Shown: one piece after another, positions 6,319 to 13,433 of the stretch
Layout: every line of letters begins with the position of its first letter
Position numbering within the stretch: the stretch's first letter is position 1
Origin: Cytophagales bacterium
GTDB lineage: Bacteria; Bacteroidota; Bacteroidia; Cytophagales; Spirosomataceae
Direction of reading: 5' to 3'
NCBI GenBank assembly: GCA_004292855.1
Contig: RDXN01000089.1
Coordinates: forward strand, 1 to 33,517
DNA: 33,517 nucleotides
Position numbers and translations under genes: made by a program
The notes under the pieces: model-generated
The model's input: the letters and a program-made list of their open reading frames with translations, nothing else
What the model was told of the DNA's origin: nothing
The model's database searches: none

Positions 6319-7185
6319 ATGATAAGAAAAGCTGTTATTCCGGCTGCGGGGCTGGGCACTCGGTTTCTGCCCGCCACCAAAGCCCAACCCAAAGAGATGT
6401 TGCCGATTATCGACCGGCCCACCATTCAGTATGTGGTGCAGGAGGCCGTCGATTCGGGCATTGAGGATATTCTGATTATCACCGGCAAGGGCAAACGGGC
6501 TATTGAGGACCACTTCGACCGAAACTTTGAACTGGAGGGTCGTCTTGAAGAGAAAGAAGACGCCCTGCTGCTCAACGAGATGCGCCGACTGTCCGACATG
6601 GCCAACATTCATTACGTTCGGCAACGGGAGCTAAACGGCCTGGGCGACGCCATTCGATACGCCCGGCATCACGTTGGTAACGAGCCATTTGCGGTGTTAT
6701 TGGGCGACACTATCATGGACTCGGTAATTCCCGTAACACAGCAACTGCTCGACACCTACGAGCAATTTGGCGGATCGGTGATTGCCGTGGAAGAGGTGCC
6801 TCATGAGAAAGTGAACCGATACGGAATCGTCGGTGGAAAACCCATTAGCGACCGGATTCTTGCTCTCGATCAATTGGTTGAGAAGCCCGCCGTGAAGGAC
6901 GCTCCGTCGAATCTGGCCATTGCGGGCCGGTACGTGCTGACACCGGGTATTTTTGCCGCCCTCGACCAGACTGAGATGGGCAAAAATGGCGAAATTCAAC
7001 TCACTGACGCCCTGCAGTTGCTACTTCGGCGCGAAAGCCTGTATGCACACCGCATCGAAGGTAAGCGGCACGACATTGGCAATAAACTTGATTTTTTGAA
7101 AACAACCGTTGAGTTTGCCTTAAAACGACCCGAATTTGCCGAGCCATTCAGGAAATATTTACAAGAATTATTGGCACGCGGATGA
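6319..7185 (+). CDS. galU: UTP-glucose-1-phosphate uridylyltransferase (GalU-type)
   Basis: Converts UTP and a sugar 1-phosphate (normally glucose 1-phosphate) to UDP-sugar and pyrophosphate in the cytoplasm. The 288-residue protein is of normal GalU length and has the nucleotide-binding GLGTRFLPATKAQPKEMLPI block (11-30), the LLGDTIMD Mg-binding region, the VEKP segment, and the GKRHDIGNKLDF sugar/phosphate-binding motif near the C terminus. The ATG at 6319 starts exactly at the usual MIRKAVIPAAG N terminus; an upstream in-frame ATG lies inside the repeat. The last codons (LLARG, stop) are encoded by the left arm of a perfect 16-bp palindrome. Adjacent glucuronokinase suggests it, or a relaxed form of it, may also accept glucuronate 1-phosphate; this is inference. 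Confidence 0.9.
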   Translation: MIRKAVIPAAGLGTRFLPATKAQPKEMLPIIDRPTIQYVVQEAVDSGIEDILIITGKGKRAIEDHFDRNFELEGRLEEKEDALLLNEMRRLSDMANIHYVRQRELNGLGDAIRYARHHVGNEPFAVLLGDTIMDSVIPVTQQLLDTYEQFGGSVIAVEEVPHEKVNRYGIVGGKPISDRILALDQLVEKPAVKDAPSNLAIAGRYVLTPGIFAALDQTEMGKNGEIQLTDALQLLLRRESLYAHRIEGKRHDIGNKLDFLKTTVEFALKRPEFAEPFRKYLQELLARG

Positions 7186-7232
7186 TGCGTTTTTTTGTCA
7201 TCCCGACAAAGGACTGTCATCCGCGTGCCAAT
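7170..7232. repeat. Perfect 16-bp inverted repeat covering the galU stop codon
   Basis: ATTGGCACGCGGATGA at 7170-7185 is exactly inverted at 7217-7232 with a 31-nt spacer containing a T7 run. The left arm encodes the last galU codons and its stop TGA; the right arm ends 11 bp before the DUF1080 gene ATG. It may act as a weak terminator or as an mRNA 3'-end protecting stem, or be a REP-like mobile palindrome. Confidence 0.85.
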
Positions 7233-7243
7233 CCCAAACAAGC

Positions 7244-7945
7244 ATGAAACACCTCAAAAAAACAACCCTCGCTCTGGCAGCCTTCGCGCTGCTCACGACC
7301 GCCGATGCCAAGCCTAAGAAAGGCAAATGGGAAACCTTGTTCGACGGAAAATCATTTGCCGGATGGCACACATTTAAAAAAGCAGGTCAGCCCGTTTCCG
7401 ACAAATGGGCCATCGACAACGGTGCTCTGCACTACACCGGCAACCGGGGCGGTGGCGACCTCGTAACCGACAAAGAATACGGCGATTTTGAGCTGGAAGT
7501 CGAGTGGAAAATTGCCGAAGGGGGCAACAGCGGCATTATTTTCCATGTCAGCGAAGATCCTCAATACGTAGCCACCTACCGCACCGGCCCCGAAATGCAG
7601 GTGCTCGACGACGCCAAGCACCCCGACGCTACAGCGGGCAAATCGGGCAATCATAAAGCCGGATCCTTGTACGATATGCTTCCACCAAGCGACTTTACAG
7701 CCGTGAAGCCTGCTGGGGAGTGGAACAAGGCCAAGCTGATTATTAAAAATGGTCGGGCCGAGCACTACTTAAATGGCAAAAAAATTGTGGAATACCCAAC
7801 GAGCGGCCCCGAATGGGATGCCCTGGTGAAGAACAGTAAGTTTGCTACCTGGGACGGCTTTGGCAAATACGCGAAAGGCCACCTCGCCCTGCAAGACCAC
7901 GGCGACAAGGTCTGGTACCGTAACATCCGAATTCGCGAATTGTGA
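7244..7945 (+). CDS. Exported DUF1080 / 3-keto-disaccharide hydrolase domain protein
   Basis: A 233-residue secreted protein. MKHLKKTTLALAAFALLTTA is a signal peptide, followed by a single DUF1080 concanavalin-like beta-jellyroll: WETLFDGKSFAGWHTFKK, the acidic FELEVEWKIAEGGNSGIIFH strand pair, MQVLDDAKHPDA, and the closing LALQDHGDKVWYRNIRIREL. Some members of this family hydrolyse 3-keto-glycosides; most are uncharacterised. The ATG at 7244 is chosen because the signal peptide starts there. The next gene, same strand, encodes a Tat-exported TIM-barrel sugar isomerase/epimerase-like protein, a pairing common in Bacteroidota. It supports a role in periplasmic breakdown of oxidised sugars, inferred from context. 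Confidence 0.85.
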   Translation: MKHLKKTTLALAAFALLTTADAKPKKGKWETLFDGKSFAGWHTFKKAGQPVSDKWAIDNGALHYTGNRGGGDLVTDKEYGDFELEVEWKIAEGGNSGIIFHVSEDPQYVATYRTGPEMQVLDDAKHPDATAGKSGNHKAGSLYDMLPPSDFTAVKPAGEWNKAKLIIKNGRAEHYLNGKKIVEYPTSGPEWDALVKNSKFATWDGFGKYAKGHLALQDHGDKVWYRNIRIREL

Positions 7946-7951
7946 TTCTTG

Positions 7952-8045
7952 TGTAGAGACGCAATACCTTGCGTCTCCTGACCGGATGGTTTTATCATCC
8001 AATAATTGCTGACGCACAGGAGACGCAAAATTTTGCGTCTCTACA
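7952..8045. repeat. REP/MITE-like element with TGTAGAGACGCAA ends
   Basis: Two 29-nt arms, 7952-7980 and 8017-8045, are inverse copies with three mismatches and a 36-nt centre. Each arm is itself palindromic (GAGACGCAA...TTGCGTCTC). The same TAGAGACGCAA motif is familiar as a dispersed repeat in several bacterial groups. It occupies nearly all of the gap between the DUF1080 and TIM-barrel genes, ending 13 bp before the latter's ATG. Confidence 0.8.
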
Positions 8046-8058
8046 AATTTCAAAACCA

Positions 8059-8970
8059 ATGGCAACCCGCCGAAACGCCCTAAAAACCCTAACTGGCAGT
8101 GCCCTGACACTGTCGTTGACCGAAACCCTCGCCCGCCCGATGGATTCTGAAAAAATCGAAACGTCGAACCGCACCATGCCTGCGCTAAAGGGCAACATTC
8201 GCCATTCGGTTAGCCGGTGGTGTTACGGCAGCATATCGCTCGAAGAACTCTGCGAGGGCTGCAAAGCCATCGGCATCGAGTCGATTGAGTTGACCGGCCC
8301 CAAAGAGTGGGAGGTGCTGAAAAAGTACGGTTTAACCTCGGCAATGGGACAACCCGACGCGTGGCCCACAGGAATGGGCTTGCCCAACTGCTGGAACAAG
8401 CCCAAAAATCACGACACGCTCGTTGCGCTCTACACCGAGCTAATTCCGAAGGCAGCCAGCATGGGCATCAAAAACCTGATCACGTTTTCGGGAAACCGCG
8501 CTGGCCTGGGCGATTACGAGGGGCTATTGAATTGCATGACGGGCCTTAAAAAGATTATGCCCATCGCCGAGAAAAACGACGTGACCATCACGATGGAATT
8601 GCTCAGCTCCCGCGACAGTCACCCCGATTATCAGTGCGACCTGCCGCAATGGGGTGCCGTATTGGCCGAAATGATTGGCTCATCCAAGTTTAAGCTGCTC
8701 TACGACATTTTCCACATGCAGAGTATGCAGGGCGACCATATTCGGAATATCCGCACGTATGGGCAGTATTTCAGCCACTACCACACAGGCGGAATGCCGG
8801 GTCGCAAAGAAATCGACGAAACACAGGAGATTTACTACCCAGCCATTGTGAAGGCTATTGTGGCTTCGGGTTACAAGGGCTACATCGGTCAGGAATACAC
8901 GCCAACGGCCAAAGACAAACCGGGCATGCTCGAATCGCTCAAAAAGGGCGTCCTAATCTGCGACGTGTAG
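8059..8970 (+). CDS. Tat-exported TIM-barrel sugar isomerase/epimerase-like protein
   Basis: A 303-residue protein of the xylose isomerase-like TIM-barrel (AP endonuclease family 2) superfamily, resembling hydroxypyruvate isomerase. The N terminus MATRRNALKTLTGSALTLSL has twin Arg at 4-5 and a hydrophobic stretch, a Tat signal for folded export. Likely metal-site acids are in TITMELLSSR, LLYDIFHMQ, HYHTGGMPGR and YIGQEYTPT, in the usual order along the barrel. The ATG at 8059 is picked because the Tat signal begins there; an earlier frame opening runs through the repeat element. It follows the DUF1080 gene and ends at a bidirectional terminator. The actual substrate is unknown. Confidence 0.85.
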   Translation: MATRRNALKTLTGSALTLSLTETLARPMDSEKIETSNRTMPALKGNIRHSVSRWCYGSISLEELCEGCKAIGIESIELTGPKEWEVLKKYGLTSAMGQPDAWPTGMGLPNCWNKPKNHDTLVALYTELIPKAASMGIKNLITFSGNRAGLGDYEGLLNCMTGLKKIMPIAEKNDVTITMELLSSRDSHPDYQCDLPQWGAVLAEMIGSSKFKLLYDIFHMQSMQGDHIRNIRTYGQYFSHYHTGGMPGRKEIDETQEIYYPAIVKAIVASGYKGYIGQEYTPTAKDKPGMLESLKKGVLICDV

Positions 8971-8981
8971 TGGTATGAAGA

Positions 8982-9027
8982 CAAAGAAAAACGCCCGAGC
9001 CACTGCTGGTTCGGGCGTTTTTCTTTG
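8982..9027. terminator. Bidirectional intrinsic terminator between TIM-barrel gene and hemA
   Basis: CAAAGAAAAACGCCCGA at 8982-8998 is exactly inverted at 9011-9027, giving a 17-bp stem. The GC core is flanked by A-runs on the left and T-runs on the right, so it can stop transcripts from both converging genes. Confidence 0.9.
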
Positions 9028-9035
9028 TATAGACC

Positions 9036-10301
9036 CTACTCCACCGGCTGCCCCTCCAGATTAAACAAGTCGTTGAGCACGTCGATGAGGGTTTCGGCCT
9101 CACCGCGCTTGCAGGCGGCTTTGAGTTGTAACACGGGCAACTTAATAATTTTCTGCATAATGCCCCGCGTGATTTTATCAATCTTCTCCGACTCGTCGGG
9201 GGTGAGGTTTTTCAGATGTCGACCAACCTCTTCGCGCCGAATCTGCTCCAGAGCGTTTTTGAGCTTATTGATCGTGGGCGATACCATCATCTCCTTCGAC
9301 CAATCGCCGAACTCGGCAACGGCCTGAGCTATGATGCCCTCTACCTGCGGAATCGACGCAACCCGGCGGTTCAGAGCCTCGTCGGTGCGGGTGCGGATAT
9401 GGTCGATGTTGTACACGAGTACGCCCGGAATCTGCTCCAGAGCGGCCTCGACCGAGCGCGGCACCGACAGGTCAATGAAATATTTGAACGTCAAGATCGG
9501 CACGTTCTGCAACAGGGCGGGTGTAAACAACGGCTCGTCGCGCTGCACCGACGAGATCACCACGTCGGCCTGTTGAAGTTCGGCGGTCAGTTGATCAAAG
9601 TCGGCAAGATGAAACCCGTATTGCGTGGCCAACGATTCGGCTTTGGCGCGGGTGCGGTTGCAGAGTGTGATGTTTTTAAGATTACGGTCGGCGAGGTTCT
9701 TGCAAACGTCGGTGCCAATCTCGCCCAGGCCCACTACCAGAATCCGGGGTTGCGCCTGATGGCCTACCAGTTCATCAATCAACTCGACGGCGGCATACGA
9801 AACCGAAGCGGCCCCATCGCGGAACGAGGTCTCTTGCGCAACGCGCTTGTTGGTGAAGAAAATGGTGTGCATCAGCCGGTGGAGAAACGGCCCGGCCATT
9901 TCCAAATCAGCCGACCACTGATAGGATTGCTTAACCTGATTCGGAATCTGCATGTCGCCGATTACCTGCGAGTGCAGACCCACGCATACCTCGAACAGGT
10001 GATTGACGGCGTTTGCGTGATCATCGAAGAACTGGAAATAAGGCAGATACGCTTCCGTGTCCGTTAGTCCTTTTTCGATCAGCAACAATTGGGCAATGGC
10101 GCGGTTTTGGTCTTGCGAACCGGTATAATATACTTCGGTGCGGTTACAGGTCGACACCACGAGCAGTTCCGACAAGCCGAAAAAGTCGCGCAGACGGAGC
10201 ATTAACCGCTTGGCTTCTTCTTCGTTGAGTGCAATTAGCTCCCGAACCGCCAACGGAGCGGTTTTATGCGACAGGCTAATTGATTTAAAATTATCGAGCA
10301 T
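9036..10301 (-). CDS. hemA: Glutamyl-tRNA reductase
   Basis: Reduces glutamyl-tRNA(Glu) to glutamate 1-semialdehyde with NADPH, the first committed step of C5-pathway tetrapyrrole synthesis in the cytoplasm. The 421-residue protein has the N-terminal catalytic domain (LSHKTAPLAVRE; catalytic Cys52 in VVSTCNRTEVYY; GLHSQVIGD), an NAD(P)-binding domain (LVVGLGEIGTDVCKNLADR, ITLCNRTRAKAE, ADVVISSV), and the C-terminal helical dimerisation domain. Length and motif order are normal. The ATG at 10301 is supported by homology from residue 6 and by a perfect TAnnTTTG element 22 nt upstream. Transcribed alone, divergent from the histidine kinase gene. Confidence 0.95.
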   Translation of the reverse strand: MLDNFKSISLSHKTAPLAVRELIALNEEEAKRLMLRLRDFFGLSELLVVSTCNRTEVYYTGSQDQNRAIAQLLLIEKGLTDTEAYLPYFQFFDDHANAVNHLFEVCVGLHSQVIGDMQIPNQVKQSYQWSADLEMAGPFLHRLMHTIFFTNKRVAQETSFRDGAASVSYAAVELIDELVGHQAQPRILVVGLGEIGTDVCKNLADRNLKNITLCNRTRAKAESLATQYGFHLADFDQLTAELQQADVVISSVQRDEPLFTPALLQNVPILTFKYFIDLSVPRSVEAALEQIPGVLVYNIDHIRTRTDEALNRRVASIPQVEGIIAQAVAEFGDWSKEMMVSPTINKLKNALEQIRREEVGRHLKNLTPDESEKIDKITRGIMQKIIKLPVLQLKAACKRGEAETLIDVLNDLFNLEGQPVE

Positions 10302-10323
10302 ACCTCAGAATCACTTCACAGTA

Positions 10324-10331
10324 CAAAATTA
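10324..10331 (-). promoter_or_regulatory. hemA promoter -7 element
   Basis: Minus strand TAATTTTG matches TAnnTTTG exactly, 22 nt before the hemA ATG. A TTG triplet lies about 23 bp further upstream and may serve as the -33 element. Confidence 0.55.
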
Positions 10332-10352
10332 CAACCCGATTACTGGACGATG

Positions 10353-10506
10353 AACAAGATGTTTAGCCGATCTTGTTATTTAGAATTAGTTTAAACAAGA
10401 TGGCAATTTCGCGGCATTGTCCTATTTCTGGTACAACAATGCAGAGTCATACCCCGTTCGTTCGTTAGTCGTTAAAAACATCCGAACCGCAAACGGCTTT
10501 ACTTTG
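10353..10506. promoter_or_regulatory. Divergent hemA / histidine kinase regulatory region
   Basis: The 210-bp gap holds AACAAGAT at 10353-10360, its inverse at 10370-10377 (a hairpin with a 9-nt loop) and a third copy near 10393-10400. These could be regulator sites. On the plus strand TTACTTTG (10499-10506) is one mismatch from TAnnTTTG and ends only 5 nt before the kinase ATG, so the kinase mRNA may be nearly leaderless. Confidence 0.4.
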
Positions 10507-10511
10507 CATCC

Positions 10512-11702
10512 ATGCTCAAGTCATTCGACATCTACAGTCAAAACAACATCCTGAAGATCATCGTAGCCCTGAACCTACTTCTGGTTGGAACGGGCGCGTT
10601 GATTTTCATGGACCGAATCATTTATCGACTCGAAGACCGCGAGTTGCAGTATGTTCAGTTGTATGCCAAAGCTCTTAGCCACGTGCAGACGGTTGACATC
10701 AATACGGATGTGAACTTCATTACGCAGGAGGTTCTGGCTGCGAATAAAACTATTCCGGTCATTTACATAAACGCCGAGAATCAGCCCGCTTCCCGACTGA
10801 ACGTCGACTTTCCTGAGGGGTTGTCGTCCGACGAGCAGAGTACCTATTTGCTACAACGCGCCATTGAAATGGGACAGGAGCATGACTCTCTTACCGTTGC
10901 ACTACCCAATGGCAAATTTGGCAGTGTGTACTACAGCAACTCCGATCTGATTCAGAAACTAAACTACTTTCCGTACGCACTTATTCTGGTACTGAGCGCA
11001 TTGGGCGTACTGGCCTATCTTTCCTTTAGTTCATCGCGCCGGGCTGAGCAGAACCGGGTTTGGGTGGGGTTGGCGAAGGAAACGGCCCACCAACTCGGCA
11101 CGCCCCTGTCGTCGCTCATGGCTTGGGTTGAATACATGCGCTCGATGCCGGAGCAGTACGACAACGAAATCACCGACGAGATTGAGAAAGACATCAACCG
11201 GCTCAACACCATAACGGCTCGTTTCTCGAGTATCGGCTCCATTCCCACGCTTAAAGAAGAGAATCTGAGCGAGGTGGTGAAGCACTTTACCGACTACTTG
11301 GCACGGCGTATTTCGACCAAAGTTAAGATGAGCGTGGAAAGTAATTTACCCCCAAACCAAACCGTACGCATCAATCGGTTGCTGTTTGAGTGGGTAATCG
11401 AGAACGTCTGCAAAAATGCCGTCGATGCGATGGCGGGTGTGGGTGAGTTGCGCCTACGCATGATTCCCCTAAACGAAGACGAGGTGGCCATCGACATCAC
11501 CGACACCGGCAAGGGCATTTCGCGCAAAGACCTACAGAAAGTGTTTGCCCCCGGCTTTAGCACAAAAAAGCGAGGGTGGGGCCTCGGCCTCACCCTCGCC
11601 AAACGGATTGTTGAAGAATATCACAACGGGCGGCTCTTCGTGAAAAGCTCCGAAGTGGGCAAAGGCACCACCTTTCGGATCGTGCTGAATAAGGAGGTGT
11701 AA
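10512..11702 (+). CDS. Membrane sensor histidine kinase
   Basis: A 396-residue inner-membrane kinase. Transmembrane helix 1 is at about 14-33 and helix 2 at 155-173; the ~120-residue loop between them is a small periplasmic sensor with no recognised fold. After helix 2 comes a short linker, the H box AKETAHQLGTPLSSLMAWVE (phospho-acceptor His193), the N box WVIENVCKNAVDAM, G1 in ITDTGKGIS, the F box APGFSTKK and G2 in RGWGLGLTLAKRIVEEYHNG. All catalytic parts are present. No response regulator adjoins it: the gene converges on a lipoprotein gene, and the nearest regulator in this region is the NtrC-type protein ending at 13430, a possible partner by proximity only. Confidence 0.9.
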   Translation: MLKSFDIYSQNNILKIIVALNLLLVGTGALIFMDRIIYRLEDRELQYVQLYAKALSHVQTVDINTDVNFITQEVLAANKTIPVIYINAENQPASRLNVDFPEGLSSDEQSTYLLQRAIEMGQEHDSLTVALPNGKFGSVYYSNSDLIQKLNYFPYALILVLSALGVLAYLSFSSSRRAEQNRVWVGLAKETAHQLGTPLSSLMAWVEYMRSMPEQYDNEITDEIEKDINRLNTITARFSSIGSIPTLKEENLSEVVKHFTDYLARRISTKVKMSVESNLPPNQTVRINRLLFEWVIENVCKNAVDAMAGVGELRLRMIPLNEDEVAIDITDTGKGISRKDLQKVFAPGFSTKKRGWGLGLTLAKRIVEEYHNGRLFVKSSEVGKGTTFRIVLNKEV

Positions 11703-12263
11703 TTACTGAACTAATATAGGCACCCAAACGGTATCCGTTTCCACTACATTACTTTCGTTAAGGGCACGATCACGGATTTTTATCTGAAATTTAACTGGTA
11801 CTATTCTGGCACTACGACTATATAAAAAAGACTGCCGAAAATCAAGAATACCTTCAATTGCACCTCTGGAACCTTCCTTCAACTGCGGAAAAAACAGGAC
11901 AGCATTTTCGGACAACTTCAGTTCTTCAAACTTGTTGTTAACTAGTCGAAGTGTCTTGATTTGGTAATTGCCCCATTCCCTGTAGGCGGGGCTATTGATA
12001 AGGATAGAGTCAGCTTTTGTTGGTTTAGTTTTCTGATCGAAAAGGCCCAAATCGCCATCACCGTCTCTATAATTGAGAGTAATTACAATGGAGTCACGTT
12101 CGGCACCACCAACTCCCCCACGAGAAGGCAACCGCTCACTCTTGTCAATGCCTAAATATTCAATCTGTGGCGTATTGCTAAAATCGGGTTCGGGTGTGCA
12201 GCCCGACAGCAGGAGCGTTAGACCGAAGAGGAGCAATACGGGTTGAATTAGTTGCCGGTACAT
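11703..12263 (-). CDS. Outer-membrane-type lipoprotein of unknown function
   Basis: A 186-residue lipoprotein. The N terminus MYRQLIQPVLLLFGLTLLLS then GC forms a lipobox-containing signal peptide (LLSGC), followed by TPEPDFSNTPQIEYLG, a start seen in a family of Bacteroidota lipoproteins of unknown function. The rest is beta-rich: SIVITLNYRDGDGDLGLFD looks like an acidic Ca-binding-like turn, and the end is FQIKIRDRALNESNVVETD. The ATG at 12263 gives a proper signal peptide; earlier starts would overlap the acyltransferase gene. It converges tightly on the kinase gene (stops adjacent) and starts 30 bp from the divergent acyltransferase start. Confidence 0.75.
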   Translation of the reverse strand: MYRQLIQPVLLLFGLTLLLSGCTPEPDFSNTPQIEYLGIDKSERLPSRGGVGGAERDSIVITLNYRDGDGDLGLFDQKTKPTKADSILINSPAYREWGNYQIKTLRLVNNKFEELKLSENAVLFFPQLKEGSRGAIEGILDFRQSFLYSRSARIVPVKFQIKIRDRALNESNVVETDTVWVPILVQ

Positions 12264-12293
12264 GGTGTTGTGTGCGTATCGTAATCTAAAATT

Positions 12294-13433
12294 GTGCAAA
12301 GTTCTCATTTTCACGTATCCACTCAATGGGCCGTCCGGCGCGACGAACTCCGAGGGCGAATTTTGTCGGTCGACGCTGCCGGGTTTGAGCCGTTAGCCCT
12401 CGACATCTTCCGGTATCAGGCCGCGCTGAATCCCAAGTATCAGGCTTACTTAGAGGCCCGCCGTATCGACCCAGCTTCCATCCAAAGCCTGTTAGCGATT
12501 CCGTTTATGCCCATCGGGTTTTTCAAGCAGCACGCCATCGTATCGGCTAGTCAACCCGTTGCCGGGTTGATTGATGAAGCCATCTGCTTTGCCAGTAGCG
12601 GCACCACCGGAGATACTACAAGTCGGCATTATCTGTTCGACACGGGCCTGTATGAAGCGGTCAGTCGGCGGATTTTCGAGGAAACCTACGGCCCGCTGAC
12701 CGACTTCCACATACTGGCGTTGCTGCCCTCGTACCTTGAACGAAATAACTCGTCGTTGGTGTATATGGTTCAGCAGTTTGTGGCCGAAACCGGGTCCGCT
12801 GACTCAGGTTTTTATCTAAACAACACCGCCGAGTTGACGGAGCAAATTCGCCAGTTGCTCACGACCTCGTCGCGCCGGATTCTGCTCATCGGGGTTACCT
12901 TCGCCCTGCTCGACTGGGTCGAGACCACGCCTGACCTCCAGTTCATCGGCGAAAGCGGGCGGGTTGTGGTTATGGAGACGGGTGGCATGAAAGGTCGCCG
13001 TCGCGAGATGATCCGCGAGGAGGTCCACGCCATCCTCACCGACCGGCTGGGCATACCGGCCATCCACTCCGAATACGGCATGACCGAACTGCTCTCGCAG
13101 GGCTACTCAACGGGCGAGGGACTGTTTCAGCCGGGGGCTACCATGCGGGTTTTGCTCCGCGACGTGAATGACCCGTTGACCATTACCCCTCCCCAACCCC
13201 TCCCCAACAGGGAGGGGCTAAAAAATTCTCAAGTCAAAGCCCCTCCCTATTGGGGAGGGGTTGGGGAGGGGTTTCGCACCGGCGGCATTAACGTGGTTGA
13301 CCTCGCTAACCTAGACTCGTGCAGTTTTATCGAGACCAACGACCTCGGACAGTACGGCCCACAACCCGAAAGTTTCCGAGTTATGGGCCGATTTGATAAT
13401 TCCGACGTGCGGGGGTGTAATCTGATGGTTTAG
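12294..13433 (+). CDS. LuxE/PaaK-like acyl-protein synthetase with an in-frame palindrome insertion
   Basis: A 379-residue member of the adenylate-forming LuxE acyl-protein synthetase group, which activates an acyl group using ATP. Visible parts are FMPIGFFKQHAIVS, the P-loop-like FASSGTTGDTTSRH (about 97-110), VVVMETGGMKGRRREMIREE, IHSEYGMTELLSQGYS and the late FIETNDLGQYGPQPESFRVMGRF block. Between NDPLTI and RTGGINVVDL lies a Pro/Gly-rich stretch encoded by an 88-bp palindrome; related proteins would be expected to join there directly. It starts with GTG at 12294; no in-frame ATG is near. The stop overlaps that of the convergent NtrC-type gene by 4 bp. The acyl substrate is unknown. Confidence 0.78.
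   Translation: MQSSHFHVSTQWAVRRDELRGRILSVDAAGFEPLALDIFRYQAALNPKYQAYLEARRIDPASIQSLLAIPFMPIGFFKQHAIVSASQPVAGLIDEAICFASSGTTGDTTSRHYLFDTGLYEAVSRRIFEETYGPLTDFHILALLPSYLERNNSSLVYMVQQFVAETGSADSGFYLNNTAELTEQIRQLLTTSSRRILLIGVTFALLDWVETTPDLQFIGESGRVVVMETGGMKGRRREMIREEVHAILTDRLGIPAIHSEYGMTELLSQGYSTGEGLFQPGATMRVLLRDVNDPLTITPPQPLPNREGLKNSQVKAPPYWGGVGEGFRTGGINVVDLANLDSCSFIETNDLGQYGPQPESFRVMGRFDNSDVRGCNLMV
13185..13272. repeat. 88-bp palindromic element inserted in frame within the LuxE-like gene
   Basis: The outer 23 bp (13185-13207) are exactly inverted at 13250-13272 and the inner 11 bp (13209-13219) at 13238-13248, with one mismatch between them and an 18-nt loop. The arms are built from CCCCTCCCCAA units, a familiar dispersed repeat of this bacterial group. 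The frame stays open through it, adding about 29 residues (TPPQPLPNREG...GGVGEGF). Confidence 0.9.

Noticed and set aside
9216-10067. Long plus-strand frame opposite hemA
   Set aside because: A shadow of the hemA coding strand, with low-complexity content and no recognisable domain.
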